This document shows positions 1-11,464 of a DNA stretch of 64,000 nt, piece by piece; the stretch's first letter is position 1; every line of letters starts with the position of its first letter. The stretch comes from Maratus speciosus. Its lineage: Eukaryota; Arthropoda; Arachnida; Araneae; Salticidae. The translations under genes were made by a program, and so were the position numbers. The stretch covers positions 524,587,451-524,651,450 of the forward strand of contig OZ010795.1 in the NCBI GenBank assembly GCA_963932465.1, read 5' to 3'. The notes beneath the pieces were generated by a model. It saw only the letters and a program-made list of their open reading frames with translations, ran no database searches and was not told where the DNA came from.

Positions 1-777
1 ATTTGTTTTCCAGAAGGGTGGATTCTGCGCTCGTTATTAGAACTCTAATGAGAGTGCGCAAGCTCTGCGTAGAAGAAGGGAGAAAAGGTTGCTGTAATAA
101 TTGAAACACGCCAATTTGGCGGAACAAACATACAAAAGCCTTGCGTTGGCATAAATTGCAATGCTAAGGCATATAAAAACTGCTTTTAAATTAGAGGAAA
201 TTTCATAGATTTCATTAAGATAAGATGCCAAATAGTAGTAAAATGTTACAAATTTTGAAATTACGTATTAAACTGATTTGAATATGATTAGCTAGGGGCG
301 GGGCTACAAAGAGGAAATTACTTCAGAAATAGAAGGTTATGGAATGTTACAAAGAAATCTTTTACCGGAAGTACATATTTAAAAACCACGTTTATCATTT
401 TTTAAATGAAACGAAATGTTATGTAAGAAAGAAAAGCTTACAAGGGAAGTTTTAAAAAGGAAGAAAATAAAATAATTTTAGAATGCGAATATTTAATATT
501 AATGGAACAAAGATTAAAAAAATATTTTCTAAATCAAATTAAATAAAAATATGGCAGTGGTTGTGTGTAACCACAAAAATAACAGCATTTAATTGGTAGA
601 TAACACAGATTTATGAAATTTTCTACGTAATAAAATATTTTTTCTATACATTTTGTCACTCTCGTTTTCAACGATTTTTTTTTTCAATAAGCGTTGAGAA
701 GTTAAAAGGTAGTTTTCCACTGTCGCAGTTAAAGAATTAAAACAAAAATAAGAGAAGATACTGCAACAAACATTTTA
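1..777. other. AT-rich sequence, no gene seen
   Basis: No open frame with recognisable similarity, no tRNA and no clear repeat ends were seen. The sequence is strongly AT-rich with homopolymer runs. It could be intergenic or degraded repeat. Confidence 0.5.
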
Positions 778-1315
778 TTAACCCTTTATCTACTGACGGT
801 ACTTATAATTACCATTAAAATAACTTTTTATAAAATTCATTTAATGCATCGATTATTGGAATTAAAGTTTAGAATGAGTTATAGAAGCATTACTTAATCT
901 TCTTCCAAAAGCATTATTGGTTACACAAAACAAAAATATTTTTAAATGGATGATTTCTTTTGACTTTGCAACTTTTCAGCTCTCTTGACGTTTTTTTTTT
1001 TGGGGGGGGGGATTTTTCAATTCGGAAATATTCTATATTTCTATTGTAGGAACATTATATTTGTACATTTCCCAATTCTACAAAATACTAAGAAAAATAT
1101 TTAAAATAAAAGATTTATGTTGGGTTAAAAAATTTGCACAAACTCCCTATAAATTTAAATTAATTAATCATACTAAATCCTTCAATCTTACTAAAATCCT
1201 TCTAAAGTTTATTAAGTGATAATGTAAATCTCCCAATGTAGTTTCACAAATGCAAGAAAATTGCTTTAGAAGATAAAATTTTTAATAATTCATAATTCAG
1301 TACATAAAGGGTTAA
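778..1315. mobile_element. piggyBac-like TTAA MITE
   Basis: TTAA lies directly outside both ends (778-781 and 1312-1315). Inside it, the ends are near-perfect inverted repeats: CCCTTTATCTACTGA at 782-796 and its counterpart at 1297-1311, with one mismatch. The 530 bp interior has no transposase-like frame. TTAA duplication plus CCY-type ends is the established signature of piggyBac-superfamily elements, so this is probably a non-autonomous derivative. No related transposase is present in the window. Confidence 0.75.
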
Positions 1316-1348
1316 CAGAGATGTAATTAGTGTACATGCTCAAATAAA

Positions 1349-1735
1349 TTACTCAAAAGATCTTCCTCCAACTGTAATGCACGCTTCACACCTGATCGAT
1401 ACGGACTGACGCACATTTGCGAAGACACCAGACATTTCCTGAATATCGCTGGTAACAACGGCAATCCTGGTGACTAGACCCATATCAGTTTCAATGGGGC
1501 ACTCGTAGATTAGTCTTTTCATATGACCCCACAGGACAAAGTCTAAACACGAGAGAGTCTGCTATTTTGATGGCTAAGTTATGGGAGTACCTTGACCATT
1601 CCATCGCCCTGGGACACTGGAAACTATCTTTTAACTTCTCGCCACTTGCGTTCCGACTATACATTCTATGATGGAATTTGCTCTTATAGCTGCGTTCTAT
1701 CACAACGTAAAGTTTTACCCACTTTTTAAGATACA
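1349..1735 (-). pseudogene. Tc1/mariner-type DDE transposase, C-terminal remnant
   Basis: Read on the minus strand, one frame gives LDFVLWGHMKRLIYE, followed by a helical tail ending in CITVGGRSFE and a stop at 1349-1351. This matches the C-terminus of arthropod IS630/Tc1/mariner DDE transposases: the Asp in LDFxLWG is the third catalytic acidic residue, and the VGGxxxE ending is typical. In-frame stops and a frameshift occur just upstream (about 1560-1600), where the proline-rich segment before LDF continues in another frame. The catalytic centre's first two Asp residues are absent. A motif resembling a terminal repeat (acagggtgtat, minus strand) sits near 1730-1742. It is a dead 5'-truncated copy of a cut-and-paste transposase gene. 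Confidence 0.75.
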
Positions 1736-3483
1736 CCCTGTATATATGATTTTTGTTGCTGTAACTCTTGTATTTATGAACAGATTTTCATGTAATTGAA
1801 TTTTCATGCATTAAACCGTTTTAATTTATGGGTTTAACTCTTTTAGGGTCAAGTATTGTTTCTATAGCGTTAAATTCGCACCCTAATTTTCAAAATATGT
1901 TATTTGAAAATAGTGAAAGGCAATTTTACCGGGGTTTTTTTTTCGCCAAAGATTACAAAAGAATTTTTTTTTAGAAAATTCTGGTACAAATCGTTATTTA
2001 AATTAAGTAGAATATATCCCATCCCACCGCCTTCCAAGGAGAAACTTGATTTCTTCCATATTTTCTTTAAATCTTGCAACTATTTTTTCAATTCTCATAC
2101 GCATAAAACCATGTATCCATTAGCACGCAATTGTCACCAAGTAAGCCAATATGAATCTTCTGGGAGTTAATTATCTATAATCGAGTTTCTAGCATTTTCG
2201 CTTCATTTTTTCTAATACAATTAGCTAAAATCTTAATCCATTTGTGCCTGAATTTTCGTTTACTCAAATTTGTTAGTAAAATAAACTTAAAATGTTGCAA
2301 AATGAGCTGGAAAATTCTAAAATAATTACGCAAAGATGTTTTGTAATTATTTGATAAAATGTAAACGGACTAAATATGGAAATATGCATAATATTTGTAA
2401 TAATATTGCAAGCATAATTACATGTTTTGTCTAAATTTATTTAAAATAAGGTTTTAAGTTATATATTATGTACTATAGTTAGTATTTTTATGAATTACTT
2501 AAAAACTATTTTCATTTCTTTTCAGAGACTAATAACATTATATGTATTATTAATAATAAGCAAAGAATAATCGTATTTGAGGCTTAAAAACAATTTGTTT
2601 CATAATCATATTGAAAAGGACTTTTCATAAATAACTGTGGTATAAATAACTCCTCATTGGCTAATAAAAATATGTACCCATTCTTGCTTGGCGCCCTATA
2701 TTTTGTACGTTACAAAAATGTATAAAAAATAGGCCTGAACATATAATTTCACAATTTGAAGAAATACGTATTTCAAAAAAGTCTACAAGGTAAGATTATG
2801 ACTTAATTATTTGGATCCTTGGTAGAAAAAACACAAATAAACTTACTTTTTACATTTCGCAACCTTGAAAAATTAAAAATCTATAAACTCCAAAAAAAGC
2901 CTTCATTTTAAGCAAATAAATGTCCATCTTATGCTGTCATCTTTAGGTAACAGATAAAGGCATTTATATATAATTATTTGATACAATTTTCATGTCATAA
3001 AAAAGAAGAAAATTATACAAATTTATTAAAAGTCGAAGCGTTCCAAAAATTGGACGCTAGGCATAAATAGGCTAAACTCAACAAATAATGAAGCTACCTT
3101 GACCTCCTGGGTTACCCCTCAGGCCGGAAAGACATTTTATTTTAAATATTCTTGTTCTAAATACACGTGACAGCCTTTCCCCATTTCACATTATTCTCTT
3201 CAAAAGTAGAACAAATGTGATCATCATAGATTTTCATTTGCTATTTAATCACATTTTTGAACCATATAAGTAGTATTTACTATTTCATCCCAGTGTTGCT
3301 TATCTAATGTTTCAGCGTATAGTGAAATGGTTGCATGATTCTCCGATTGATTTTTTAAGAGACCGAGGTTTGTTGCCCAATTTTTATTTTTCTTTTCATT
3401 ATTACTATTTTTCTTTGTTTTAGTTTGTACAATCAGTGCATCTAAAACATAACCACGTATTAGAAACTTTGAAAATTATTAAA
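1736..3483. other. AT-rich sequence, no gene seen
   Basis: Short open frames here (for example 1904-2170) show no domain or motif and have composition explained by AT bias. No transposon ends were recognised. Confidence 0.45.
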
Positions 3484-4080
3484 TACAGGGGAACCCGGTT
3501 AAGATGCGTTTCAAGGGAGTGAACAAAAGTCGCGTACTAAGCGGGATAGCGTATTAAACGTGATTTGTATAATTTTGCAGTAACTGGGCGTATTTACGCA
3601 TCTCATCGTCTGAATGAACTTTAGAGCTTTCATTTAAAGTGTACCGCCGAAAGTTGTGATTTTTAAGTATATTTAAATTAAAATTTAACTGTATTCAATT
3701 TTAACTCATTGCTTCTTTTTTATAGGACACTGGAATAATAACTGAAAGTAAATAAGGATTCCAACATGACTTTATAGTTGATTAATGTTACAACAAAAAA
3801 TAAAACAACAAATATATGTAATTTTCATGCTAGGCTAATGTTTTTAACACGAAGAAGAAATGTTAAATTTTTGAAGCCAGTTACAAAAATTATTTTTAGT
3901 AATTGTGGTAATGAGTATCATTATAAACTGTCCTTCATTTTTAATTTGAGGAAAAATACCATCCTTATTAATGATTGTGTAAAAAATATTGTTAGCCTAG
4001 CAAAAACTAAACGAAACTTTGAAAACATTAAATAACACAACTGCAATCGCATTTGCTTAATCATCAAAAGTTTCATTTTT

Positions 4081-4781
4081 AGGTGCGTTCGTAATTATAT
4101 AAATACGTAGCACCTATAGTCGTCGTTCAGTCCGTCCGTCTGTCTGTCCGCATGTAACAGAGCAAAAACTACCCAACCGAATGGTCTGAAATTTCAAATG
4201 TATGATTATTGCAAATTTTGTCGAGCCATTTCAAATTTTATAAAAATTGGATGTATAGTTTAATTACAGGGACAGTCAAAAGTTTTTCTTTACATTACGG
4301 CCAATGGGAAAAATTATTGCAAGTGGATTTTAATGATATTAGAGCCTTCCGAATGATCTGAAATTTTAAAGATATAACTGTTGCAAAATTTTGTCGAGTC
4401 ATTTCAAATTTTAGGAAAATCGGATGCATAGTTTAATTACAGGGACAGTCATTTTTCTTTACATTACGGCCAATGGGGAAAATCATTGCAAGTGGATTTT
4501 AATGATATTAAAGCCTTCCGAATGATCTGAAATTTTAAAGATATAATTGTTGCAAAATTTTGTCGAGGCATTTCAAATTTTAGGAAAATCGGATGTATAG
4601 TTTAATTACAGGGACAGTCAAAAGTGTTCAATTACATTTCGGGGAATGGGAAAAAATTATTGGAAGTGCATTTTAATGATGTATCAGACTATGCGCTTTA
4701 TGAAGTGCGAAACAATATACATTCAGTACAATATGGGGTGCAAAAAATAATTATAAAACTAGTTATAGTACAAACGCACCT
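4081..4781. mobile_element. nested element with 13 bp inverted ends and tandem repeats
   Basis: The ends are AGGTGCGTTCGTA at 4081-4093 and its inverse with one mismatch at 4769-4781. The interior is mostly a 3-copy tandem array. It lies within the pogo-like element 3484-5347. Related sequence (acagggacattcaaaag, attacattacggcc) recurs at 50.7-51.0 kb and 54.9-55.0 kb, so this is a repeated family. Superfamily not assigned; the target duplication is unclear. Confidence 0.55.
4165..4690. repeat. tandem repeat, about 175 bp period, 3 copies
   Basis: Three consecutive units contain the phrases aatgatctgaaattt, ttttgtcgag, aatcggatg, tagtttaattacaggg and attacggccaatggg in the same order. Copies 1 and 2 are closest, and the third is more diverged at its end. 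There is no coding frame across the units. Confidence 0.85.
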
Positions 4782-5538
4782 CATTTGCCACGTTTGACGA
4801 GCAATTTCCAACTTGTTTTCTTTGCCGATAACATGCATTATGAAACATAGTAGTGATATAACATGCATTTAAAACCTGACTAACAACAGATATAATCATA
4901 ATTTTTATGACACACCAGAGCATGTTGTTCAAGGCATTTTTCGCTGCGAATGCTTTATCAATCATTAATTGATTTCTTTGATGAACAATCCGCATTTAAT
5001 CAGTTTTGCTCATTTAGCAAGTTATTTTCATTCAAATATCTACCACTATTTCATGTTAGTAATATTCTCCTTAATTAATCTGTCATTAAATAAAATAATC
5101 CTCTAATTTGGCAACATGGTAGAAGAATTCGCATTTTGATTTATGAATTCGCGTCTTAAGCGTGATTTTTTACTTCAAAGGACCGAAAATCTATTGCGTA
5201 TTAAGAGGGATCGCGTAATAACCGTTCGCGTATTAAACGTGATATTTTCGCATTAGCCTTGTGGGCGACGTCAAGTGACCGGAAGAAATCCGCGTATTAA
5301 GCGGGATCGCGTATTAACCGTGAGCGTCTTAACCGGGTTCGACTGTAATACTATCTATATGAAGCGGAGTATGTCATCACGTTACTTGGCCAACCTACCC
5401 AGTCGAAAATGGTGGGTTGGCCCTCTAAATTGATTTTATTTTTCGATTTCTAACAGAAATTAAAATATTAAATATCAAATGTAATTTTAATCTGGTATAT
5501 AAAAGATAAAAAGGATGATAAAATATAATTTGTTCAAC

Positions 5539-6195
5539 TTAACTACTGCCTTCATCGAAATATTTCTCATCATTATAATGAATGTAAACATAAAATATCG
5601 TGCCACAAGTGACACATGCTTCGTGTGCCCAACGTTTGTCCCTAGTACATTCAATCCACTCTTCTTCAGTTTTACTCACTGTTAAAAATTTGCAGCATTC
5701 TGGCAGGTTATTTGACCGTTTTTTCCGAAAACGGTTACACAGCCGTAATTTAACACTATTCTGACCATATTATTGGCCATTTTATGGTCAGAATACAGTT
5801 AAATTATGGTTATGAAACCATTTTTTCAAAAAACGGTTGAATGACCTGCCAGAATGCTGCAAAATTTTTAACAGTGTACTTTAAAATAATTTAAAATAGC
5901 GAAAATTGGGAATACTCTTTCTCCTCTTGTTCTTCTTCCATGGAAGATCTACAGCCTGTTTTCTTTTACGTTGTCATTTTAGGTTCTCCAGTTCTTCAGA
6001 TAAAATCTTTTTTCCTTTCAGTTTTTGAAACATCATTTTCTTGTCCTTTGTCGTTTTCGCTCTTTCTTCAGTGCTTTTTTGCAATTCTATTGTCTTTAAT
6101 AGGCTTATGAATGTAGAAAAAAAAACTGTTGAACTGCTGGCATTCTGAATCAAACTGTCCATTATTAAGTGGGCCAACTTACCCCATACAGCCAT
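5539..6195 (-). pseudogene. transposase C-terminal relic with PHD-like Cys/His tail, split by a MITE
   Basis: On the minus strand, 6195-5974 is an open frame rich in Lys/Glu near its end (KKMMFQKLKGKK), continuing toward a basic stretch at about 5900-5960. After the 5677-5876 MITE, the frame resumes with EEWIECTRDKRWAHEACV and a stop at 5539-5541. WIxC...WAHExC is typical of the PHD-like zinc-binding tail of pogo/jerky-class DDE transposases. The catalytic domain is absent and the frame is broken. Short inverted motifs (ttggccaaccyaccc) at 5375-5420 and about 6165-6190 might be remains of element ends. A domesticated gene is possible but less likely given the breaks. Confidence 0.45.
5677..5876. 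mobile_element. 200 bp palindromic MITE
   Basis: The two halves are inverted copies of about 90 bp, beginning CACTGTTAAAAATTTGCAGC and ending with its inverse. TACT borders both sides, suggesting a 4 bp target duplication. There is no coding capacity. The insertion interrupts the transposase relic on the minus strand. Superfamily uncertain. Confidence 0.75.
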
Positions 6196-6343
6196 TTCGG
6201 ATTTTATCGCCGTATCAACATATTCTGTCCATAGTTTAAAAATCAGTAGTTGAAAGTAAGCTCTGAAAAAGGGTCTTATAGATTACTATCCAGAAAAGGA
6301 AACTTTAATTTAAAAACTTATAAGAACCGATTATTTTTATGTG

Positions 6344-6386
<43 letters not shown>
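6344..6386. repeat. poly(A) run of 43
   Basis: Uninterrupted A tract. It could be the tail of a retroposed copy on the plus strand, but no coherent upstream element was recognised. Confidence 0.9.
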
Positions 6387-6388
<2 letters not shown>

Positions 6389-8267
6389 TACCTGGCTGAA
6401 AAAAATTTAAAAAAAATTGAAGTGGTTTTCGTTTGACTGTTTCTTCGCGGTGTTATGGGGGAATAGGAGTTGATTGTTAATTTTTTCTAAAGAGATGCTA
6501 GACCTTCATAGCCACCCTCAATGGTTTCCAAGGAAATCGCAGAATTCTCGTTTTTCACACTTCTGTTCCGTTTTGTGAGCAGCCTACTGACCGACACCAA
6601 ATAGCACTTCACCATAGGGTCAACCGTGTACGGAGATATTTATCAAAGAATGTATACCTTAACATATATCAGATATTTATTTTTAAGATGCATTATATAT
6701 AATATTTTTTTATATTTTCATATATTTGAGATTTAGTTTTTAAAATATCATTTTGTATGGCATCTTTTATGTCATTTGTATGTATTTTCAGCCAATGCGA
6801 GTATGTAAATATATTTTATTAACTATATCCTCTTGTAGGTCAGAACTTTTTTCTCTGTCGGTGATTATTTTAGATCACCTCCACGCCTCCCCCAAAAGAG
6901 ATATTTTCGAAACTTTGTGTATGAAGGTGAATTTTTAAATGTAGAACCATTATTGTTTTCAGACAGTATCAATTTTAAACATCCATTGAAAGATAAAATA
7001 GCTAGTTAAAATAAAGATTTATTTACAGTTTTATTAGGAAGATTTTTTTCTGGTTTTGGTTTAGCTTACTTTAAACAACACAACAAGTTAGGGAATAAAA
7101 AAACACAGGAACGAACGTACACTTAAGTTCAAATTTTGAATTAAAAAAATATTTTGTATTTATAATTTTGTTGCATAAAACGTAAAATGTTCACAAACAT
7201 TTCATGATACTTTTCATACTGAATCCTTTATTTTATTCTTCGTGTAAAAAAAATAGGTGCAAAAAGCAAATTGTTTCTGCTTTCAATTAGATGATCTTCA
7301 GTTATGTTGTGAGAAAGAATTTATGATATGTAATATGTATCAAAATATCGGACATATTTTTATATTTTCGAAAATATCAAGATATTTATTTGAAATTCAT
7401 AGAATACTGGGAGATGGTAAAAAGTCTTATTAATTTTGAAGTCGACAAATTCAGTAAACTTACATAAATTTTTTAGCCATGGCTGGGATCGACGAATTCT
7501 AATTGACAACACTGGTATTCTTTTTGCAGTAGCATCATTAATTTGATGGTTAGATATAGCAAGTATATGGTAAATATAGCAAGGAAATGGTTGAGCACTC
7601 CGGTAGTTTCTCCAGGAAAAAACAGAGCCAGTTGACGTTCGAAGTATTTTCATTCACCTGAAAATGGAAATGAAAGATAAATCACACTTGGAGAGAAATG
7701 TCTTAAAGGTATCAGGAAAGAGCGTGAATAACAACATAGTGCTATAAGATCTTAAAGTAAATTGGAACTGTAAATGACGTGCAGATACCGTGTAACATTT
7801 TTTGGCCAATGACCCTTTGATCAACATGCCCCGTTCTCCCCCTACTGATATTTTCATTCTTACAATTTCTATTTTCTATTAGCATTTACCATACTAATAC
7901 TTAAAAAATAAATAGAATTTCAAATCCTTTATTACCAGATAAATATTTCTTGGGGGTAGACGTCTGCAAAGTTAAAGAAAATCAATTTGTAAGATGTAGT
8001 ATTATTTTATATTGTTAACCTGATATGATTCTACTTGATAAGTTTATTTCTACTGAGCTGTAATTTAATAAAGTTAACTGTTATAAATACTAAAGGCAAA
8101 AGAAAATAGTAATAATAACATTAATCGTCAAAATCAATATGTATTACATTTAAAATAATTTTATAACGCAATACTATGAATTTTATTATGTTAAACTTAT
8201 TAAAAGTTTTCGTATTGCACTGCATATAATTTTGAAATATCACTTGTCTCTGCTGTCCATACGTCTA
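6387..8267. other. AT-rich sequence, no gene seen
   Basis: Several short open frames on both strands (for example 7360-7653 and 7654-7857, minus) have no recognisable motif and no supporting context. No repeat ends were identified by eye. Confidence 0.4.
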
Positions 8268-8268
8268 G

Positions 8269-8299
<31 letters not shown>

Positions 8300-8300
8300 A
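8268..8300. repeat. (TA)n(TG)n microsatellite
   Basis: A TA tract passes into a TG tract immediately left of the tRNA-derived repeat pair. Confidence 0.9.
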
Positions 8301-8312
8301 ATAATAAAGTAA

Positions 8313-8563
8313 TGAATATTAATGATGTGAATTATCACATTGCTACAAAGCGTAAACCAACTCAGTGAAAAATGTCCAAGCCGGGAATCGAACCCGGGTC
8401 CCTGGAATAGATCTCCAGTGCTCTACCACTAAACCACAAGGACGATGTCCAGCTTGGCATTTCTCACTTATATAAGTCGGTAAGGCTGCTACTGCAGCAC
8501 AAGATGGAGAAGTCTTCATGAGCACACATTCTAGCGGCGTAACATGAGACGCAAATACACCCA
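8313..8563 (-). mobile_element. tRNA-derived SINE-like repeat, left copy
   Basis: This 251 bp unit is an inverted copy of 8669-8918, differing at only a few positions. It carries a tRNA-like segment at 8374-8443 with A and B box-like promoter motifs. Outside the tRNA-like segment both copies share non-tRNA sequence on either side, as expected for a repeat family rather than a tRNA gene. The conceptual translation across it is meaningless, since both copies share it only through DNA identity. Confidence 0.65.
8374..8443 (-). other. tRNA-like sequence (UCU anticodon position), in repeat
   Basis: It folds as a cloverleaf on the minus strand: D arm with GGTTTAGTGGTAGAGC, anticodon stem CTGGA/TCCAG with loop GATCTAT, and T arm CCGGG TTCGATT CCCGG. 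The acceptor stem pairs at positions 1-4 and 7 but not at 5 and 6. Position 33 is A instead of the near-universal U. These defects and the duplicate at 8788-8857 indicate a tRNA-derived repeat head rather than a working tRNA gene. Confidence 0.6.
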
Positions 8564-8668
8564 GCATCGGTGAATATACAATTTTAATTAATTTTTCAAC
8601 TACATTTCAGCAGTGAAATTACGCTTGAAAAGCGTAATTTCAAGCGTCATTTCAAGCGTAATTTCACT

Positions 8669-8918
8669 GGGTTTATTTGCGTCTCATGTTACACCGCTAG
8701 AATGTGTGCTCATGAAGACTTCTCCATCTTGTGCTGCAGTAGCAGCCTTACCGACTTATATAAGTGAGAAATGCCAAGTTGGACATCGTCCTTGTGGTTT
8801 AGTGGTAGAGCACTGGAGATCTATTCCAGGGAACCGGGTTCGATTCCCGGCTTGGACATTTTTCACTGAGTTGGTTTACGCTTTGTAGCAATGTGATAAT
8901 TCACATCATTAATATTCA
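8669..8918 (+). mobile_element. tRNA-derived SINE-like repeat, right copy
   Basis: Inverted copy of 8313-8563 separated by a 105 bp spacer, so the pair can form a long hairpin. It contains the tRNA-like segment 8788-8857. No poly(A) or simple-repeat tail is seen directly after it. Confidence 0.65.
8788..8857 (+). other. tRNA-like sequence (UCU anticodon position), in repeat
   Basis: Same cloverleaf and same defects as 8374-8443 (acceptor mismatches at positions 5-6, A at position 33), plus one change in the variable/T-arm region. Anticodon position 8820-8822 reads TCT. It is probably a Pol III-derived promoter module of the repeat. Confidence 0.6.
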
Positions 8919-8965
8919 ATATTTTCAAGCGTAATTTCACTGCTGAAATGTAGTTGAAAAATTAA

Positions 8966-10490
8966 TTAAAAATAAAGTAATGATTCCAGTGGTATGGTCC
9001 TAGATGGCTATGATGGGATGAGAAAGTGACTCGGGAACCTTTATGCGAATCAAACTCATTTATTAGGCTGCTCATCATACATCGGATTCGCGAGCCGATC
9101 GCCGGTCCCGGAGCCAACAGCATAGATTTTGGGAGATTACATTGACGTAAGTTTAGCCACCATCTCAAATTGCCAAAATTTCTCGTTTTTCGCGCATGTT
9201 CTGGGTAATATGGTGAAGATTCTAATATTTTCCAGCAGTGGGCAGAATTGTTAATTTGGGAGGAACATCTAATTTAATTGGTTCATTAAGTTTTGATTGA
9301 TCTGTGGTCAAGACCCGCACAATTCCCAGGGACTGTGACGTATCAGCCCTACCCACAAATGTCTGCAAAAAGCGCTTAGATTAGCAGTTTCACTTTTAAG
9401 AATCTTCCTAAAATGATCTCTGAAAGTAATAAGATGCATTGCTGGGAAACAAAGTTACAAGGGGAGAAACTGGTTTTAGAAATAGATTTAAAGTTAAAAG
9501 AAAGAGACTTCATGTTATTTAACTGTTATTACTTCATGTTAGATGTTATTTAATTTGGAATTTTAAAGAGTTTTTATCCTTATATATATATATATATATA
9601 TATAATAACATTATCTTCATGTATCCATACAATGTATGTTGGAGATACTGTTGTATTTATTATCTATCTGCGAGAAGGTTACGTTCACGTGTACTCAAGC
9701 TCTATGCTAAGCGATCCTGTGTTCACATCATAAATCTATATTAAATGCATCCAAATTATATTGGATATTAGACAGGGAAATTGCGTATTTCATTACATTT
9801 GCAAGATTAGTAATATTGTTCCTGCTTCTCTTAAAAAAAAAAAATATATATATATGATTGTGGGTGTACGTAATAGTATTAATTATCTAAAAAGTATATA
9901 TTTTTTTAAACAGGTCATTAAAAAAGAGAAATTGTAAAAATAAATTATAGTTTATTATTATTGAAGTATTTTTTTTTCTACTTAATCTCTTAGCTGTGTA
10001 TTCTCTGTAACACAGGAGCCACTCAAAAAAGTAAGCTGAGAGCTGTAAAATGTAAAGAAAGTTTTAACTAGAATTATTGTAATAATAAATATTACATAAG
10101 TTATATCTAACTGTATTTATTTAACTGCAAACTTTTCATTTAGAAAAACTTATATACAAAAAAATATATATATTCCTATTTGATGGACTTTCATTTAGTA
10201 AACAACAAAATGTCTTTGTTAAAAAAATTTTATACTGTTCATCACACTTTTTCACTTCGAATTTCACTGAAAAAAAATATATATATATGGCAGTTAGGAT
10301 TGCACGATATGTGCACACTCTTTTTTTTTTTACATAAAGGGACTTTCATTTTAAAACTTTTTAGATTTTTGACCTTCATCAACAACTATAAAAAGTTTAC
10401 TAAATGCGAGGATGTAAAATAATGATTAATATCAATTGTTCAATTACAAAACGAAGATTTACAAAAAGCTTTGAAAAAAGCACAAGAAAA
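8966..10490. other. no gene seen; GC-richer patch and microsatellites
   Basis: 8985-9175 is less AT-rich than its surroundings and has an open minus frame (8962-9168) without recognisable motif. It may be a repeat fragment or unknown exon. TA runs lie at 9583-9603 and about 9844-9856. Nothing else was recognised. Confidence 0.4.
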
Positions 10491-10496
10491 AATGGG

Positions 10497-11206
10497 GGTG
10501 CAAATATGGGCCCTGTCAAAAAAAAGTCACAAAAACTAGTTTAAAATGTTTTTAAACAGGATAAAACAATACAAAATGCTAGAGAATTTATTTATTTTAG
10601 AAAAAAAAATATATTTGCAGAAATCGAAAATATAACTGGCTCTTTCAGCCCCGCACAATCTAAGTGTGCCTGTATTTGGCCCATAGCACATTTATCACAC
10701 ACTTCTCTCCGAGTGTCTTTACAGAACTTTCCATCACAAAAGATGCAAGTTGCATCACTCGAGACTGGTTTAGTTTCATCGTTGGTATCCCGATTCATAT
10801 CATCGTCACTGGACATAAGGGGAGGGTCAGTGATGAGTCCGAGGATCGTTTCATGGGTCGATTTTTTAAGGCCTTTGTACTTCTCATCCCTGACCCCTGA
10901 CCGATCTCTTACTCCGGGAAATCTGAATGCTGAGCACTCTTCCTGAGAGCACTTTTGTCAAGCGATTTGGTCAACTGATCCGTGCATTGTGATCCAGTGA
11001 TGACACTAAACCTTTTCGCTTTGCGTTCACGAGTAGGGGTTCTCTTCATCATGCTGGGGACAGGAAATATGGCGACCGAAAAAAATACATTTAAAGCTCC
11101 CGGGGAACATTTCGATGTTTCAGAAGTTTCATCAATTAGCATAGCGAGAGTTTATTGTGCTTGTATATCAAGGTAATTCGAAAAAGAGGGTGCCCATATT
11201 TACACC
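10497..11206. mobile_element. internally deleted pogo/jerky-like transposon
   Basis: Imperfect inverted ends (ggtgcaaatatgggccc at 10497-10513; gggtgcccatatttacacc at 11188-11206) enclose only the 3' part of a transposase gene (10640-11142, minus). The outer part on the right carries an extra near-copy (ggtgcccatttttaca). The 5' half of the gene, including the catalytic core, is missing. Target duplication not determined. Confidence 0.5.
10640..11142 (-). pseudogene. pogo/jerky-like transposase C-terminal tail
   Basis: Reading the minus strand from 11142: a basic linker with RTPTRERKAKRF, then after a frame break an acidic/Ser segment (MSSDDDMN), then TCIFCDGKF, EVCDKCAMG and AHLDCAG. The spaced Cys/His pattern CxxC...CxxC...HxxC is the PHD-like zinc finger found at the C-terminus of many DDE_1 (pogo/jerky) transposases. 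The otherwise conserved WI before the second Cys pair is not seen. The catalytic domain is absent and a frameshift lies between 10909 and 10816. Confidence 0.6.
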
Positions 11207-11464
11207 AAAAAAAGGTGCCCATTTTTACAACAGCCCCAAGTAAGAAAGTTGGCTACTTTCGCATGTAACCTAAAGACGAGCATGACTAAAGGCGTGCTTC
11301 TAAAAATAGCTTAGGATCTTCGCTTTCCCGATATCACTCTGAAATTATTTTAAACTAACTATAAGGACATGAAAAGACTAGTTGGATGTGCCAATCCCAA
11401 AACTTTCTTCTATCTCATGTCAATATTTTATTATAATTAGTTTTATTAGTATTTTTATAAGAAT

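Larger units (their letters stand above)
3484..5347. mobile_element. pogo/Tigger-like non-autonomous DNA transposon
   Basis: The ends are inverted repeats flanked by TA on each side (3484-3485 and 5346-5347). The left end begins CAGGGGAACCCGGTTAAG at 3486 and the right end reads, inverted, CAGTCGAACCCGGTTAAG from 5345. About 19 of the first 22 bases match. CAG-initial ends with a TA target are characteristic of pogo/Tigger elements. The left terminal 70 bp and right terminal 200 bp carry repeated short motifs of the type gcgtattaa(g/c)cg, which could be subterminal transposase-binding sites. No transposase frame survives, and another repeat (4081-4781) lies inside. Confidence 0.75.
8586..8965. 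mobile_element. element with 45 bp perfect inverted ends enclosing the right SINE-like copy
   Basis: The left end (8586-8630, attaatttttcaactacatt...) and the right end (8921-8965) are perfect inverted copies. The motif caagcgtaatttcac is repeated just inside the left end. The right tRNA-derived copy (8669-8918) lies between them. Either a MITE captured the repeat or the repeat inserted into a palindromic MITE. Confidence 0.6.

Noticed and set aside
5974..6195. Small host gene on minus strand
   Set aside because: Composition and the PHD-like continuation beyond the MITE fit a transposase relic better.
8374..8857. Two functional tRNA genes
   Set aside because: Acceptor stem mismatches, A at position 33, and identical flanking non-tRNA sequence in both copies indicate tRNA-derived repeats.
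10831..10856. Hammerhead-ribozyme-like string tgatgagtccgagg followed by atcgtttc
   Set aside because: The GAAA box and the helices do not fit, and the segment lies in the coding relic of a transposase read on the other strand. Chance resemblance.
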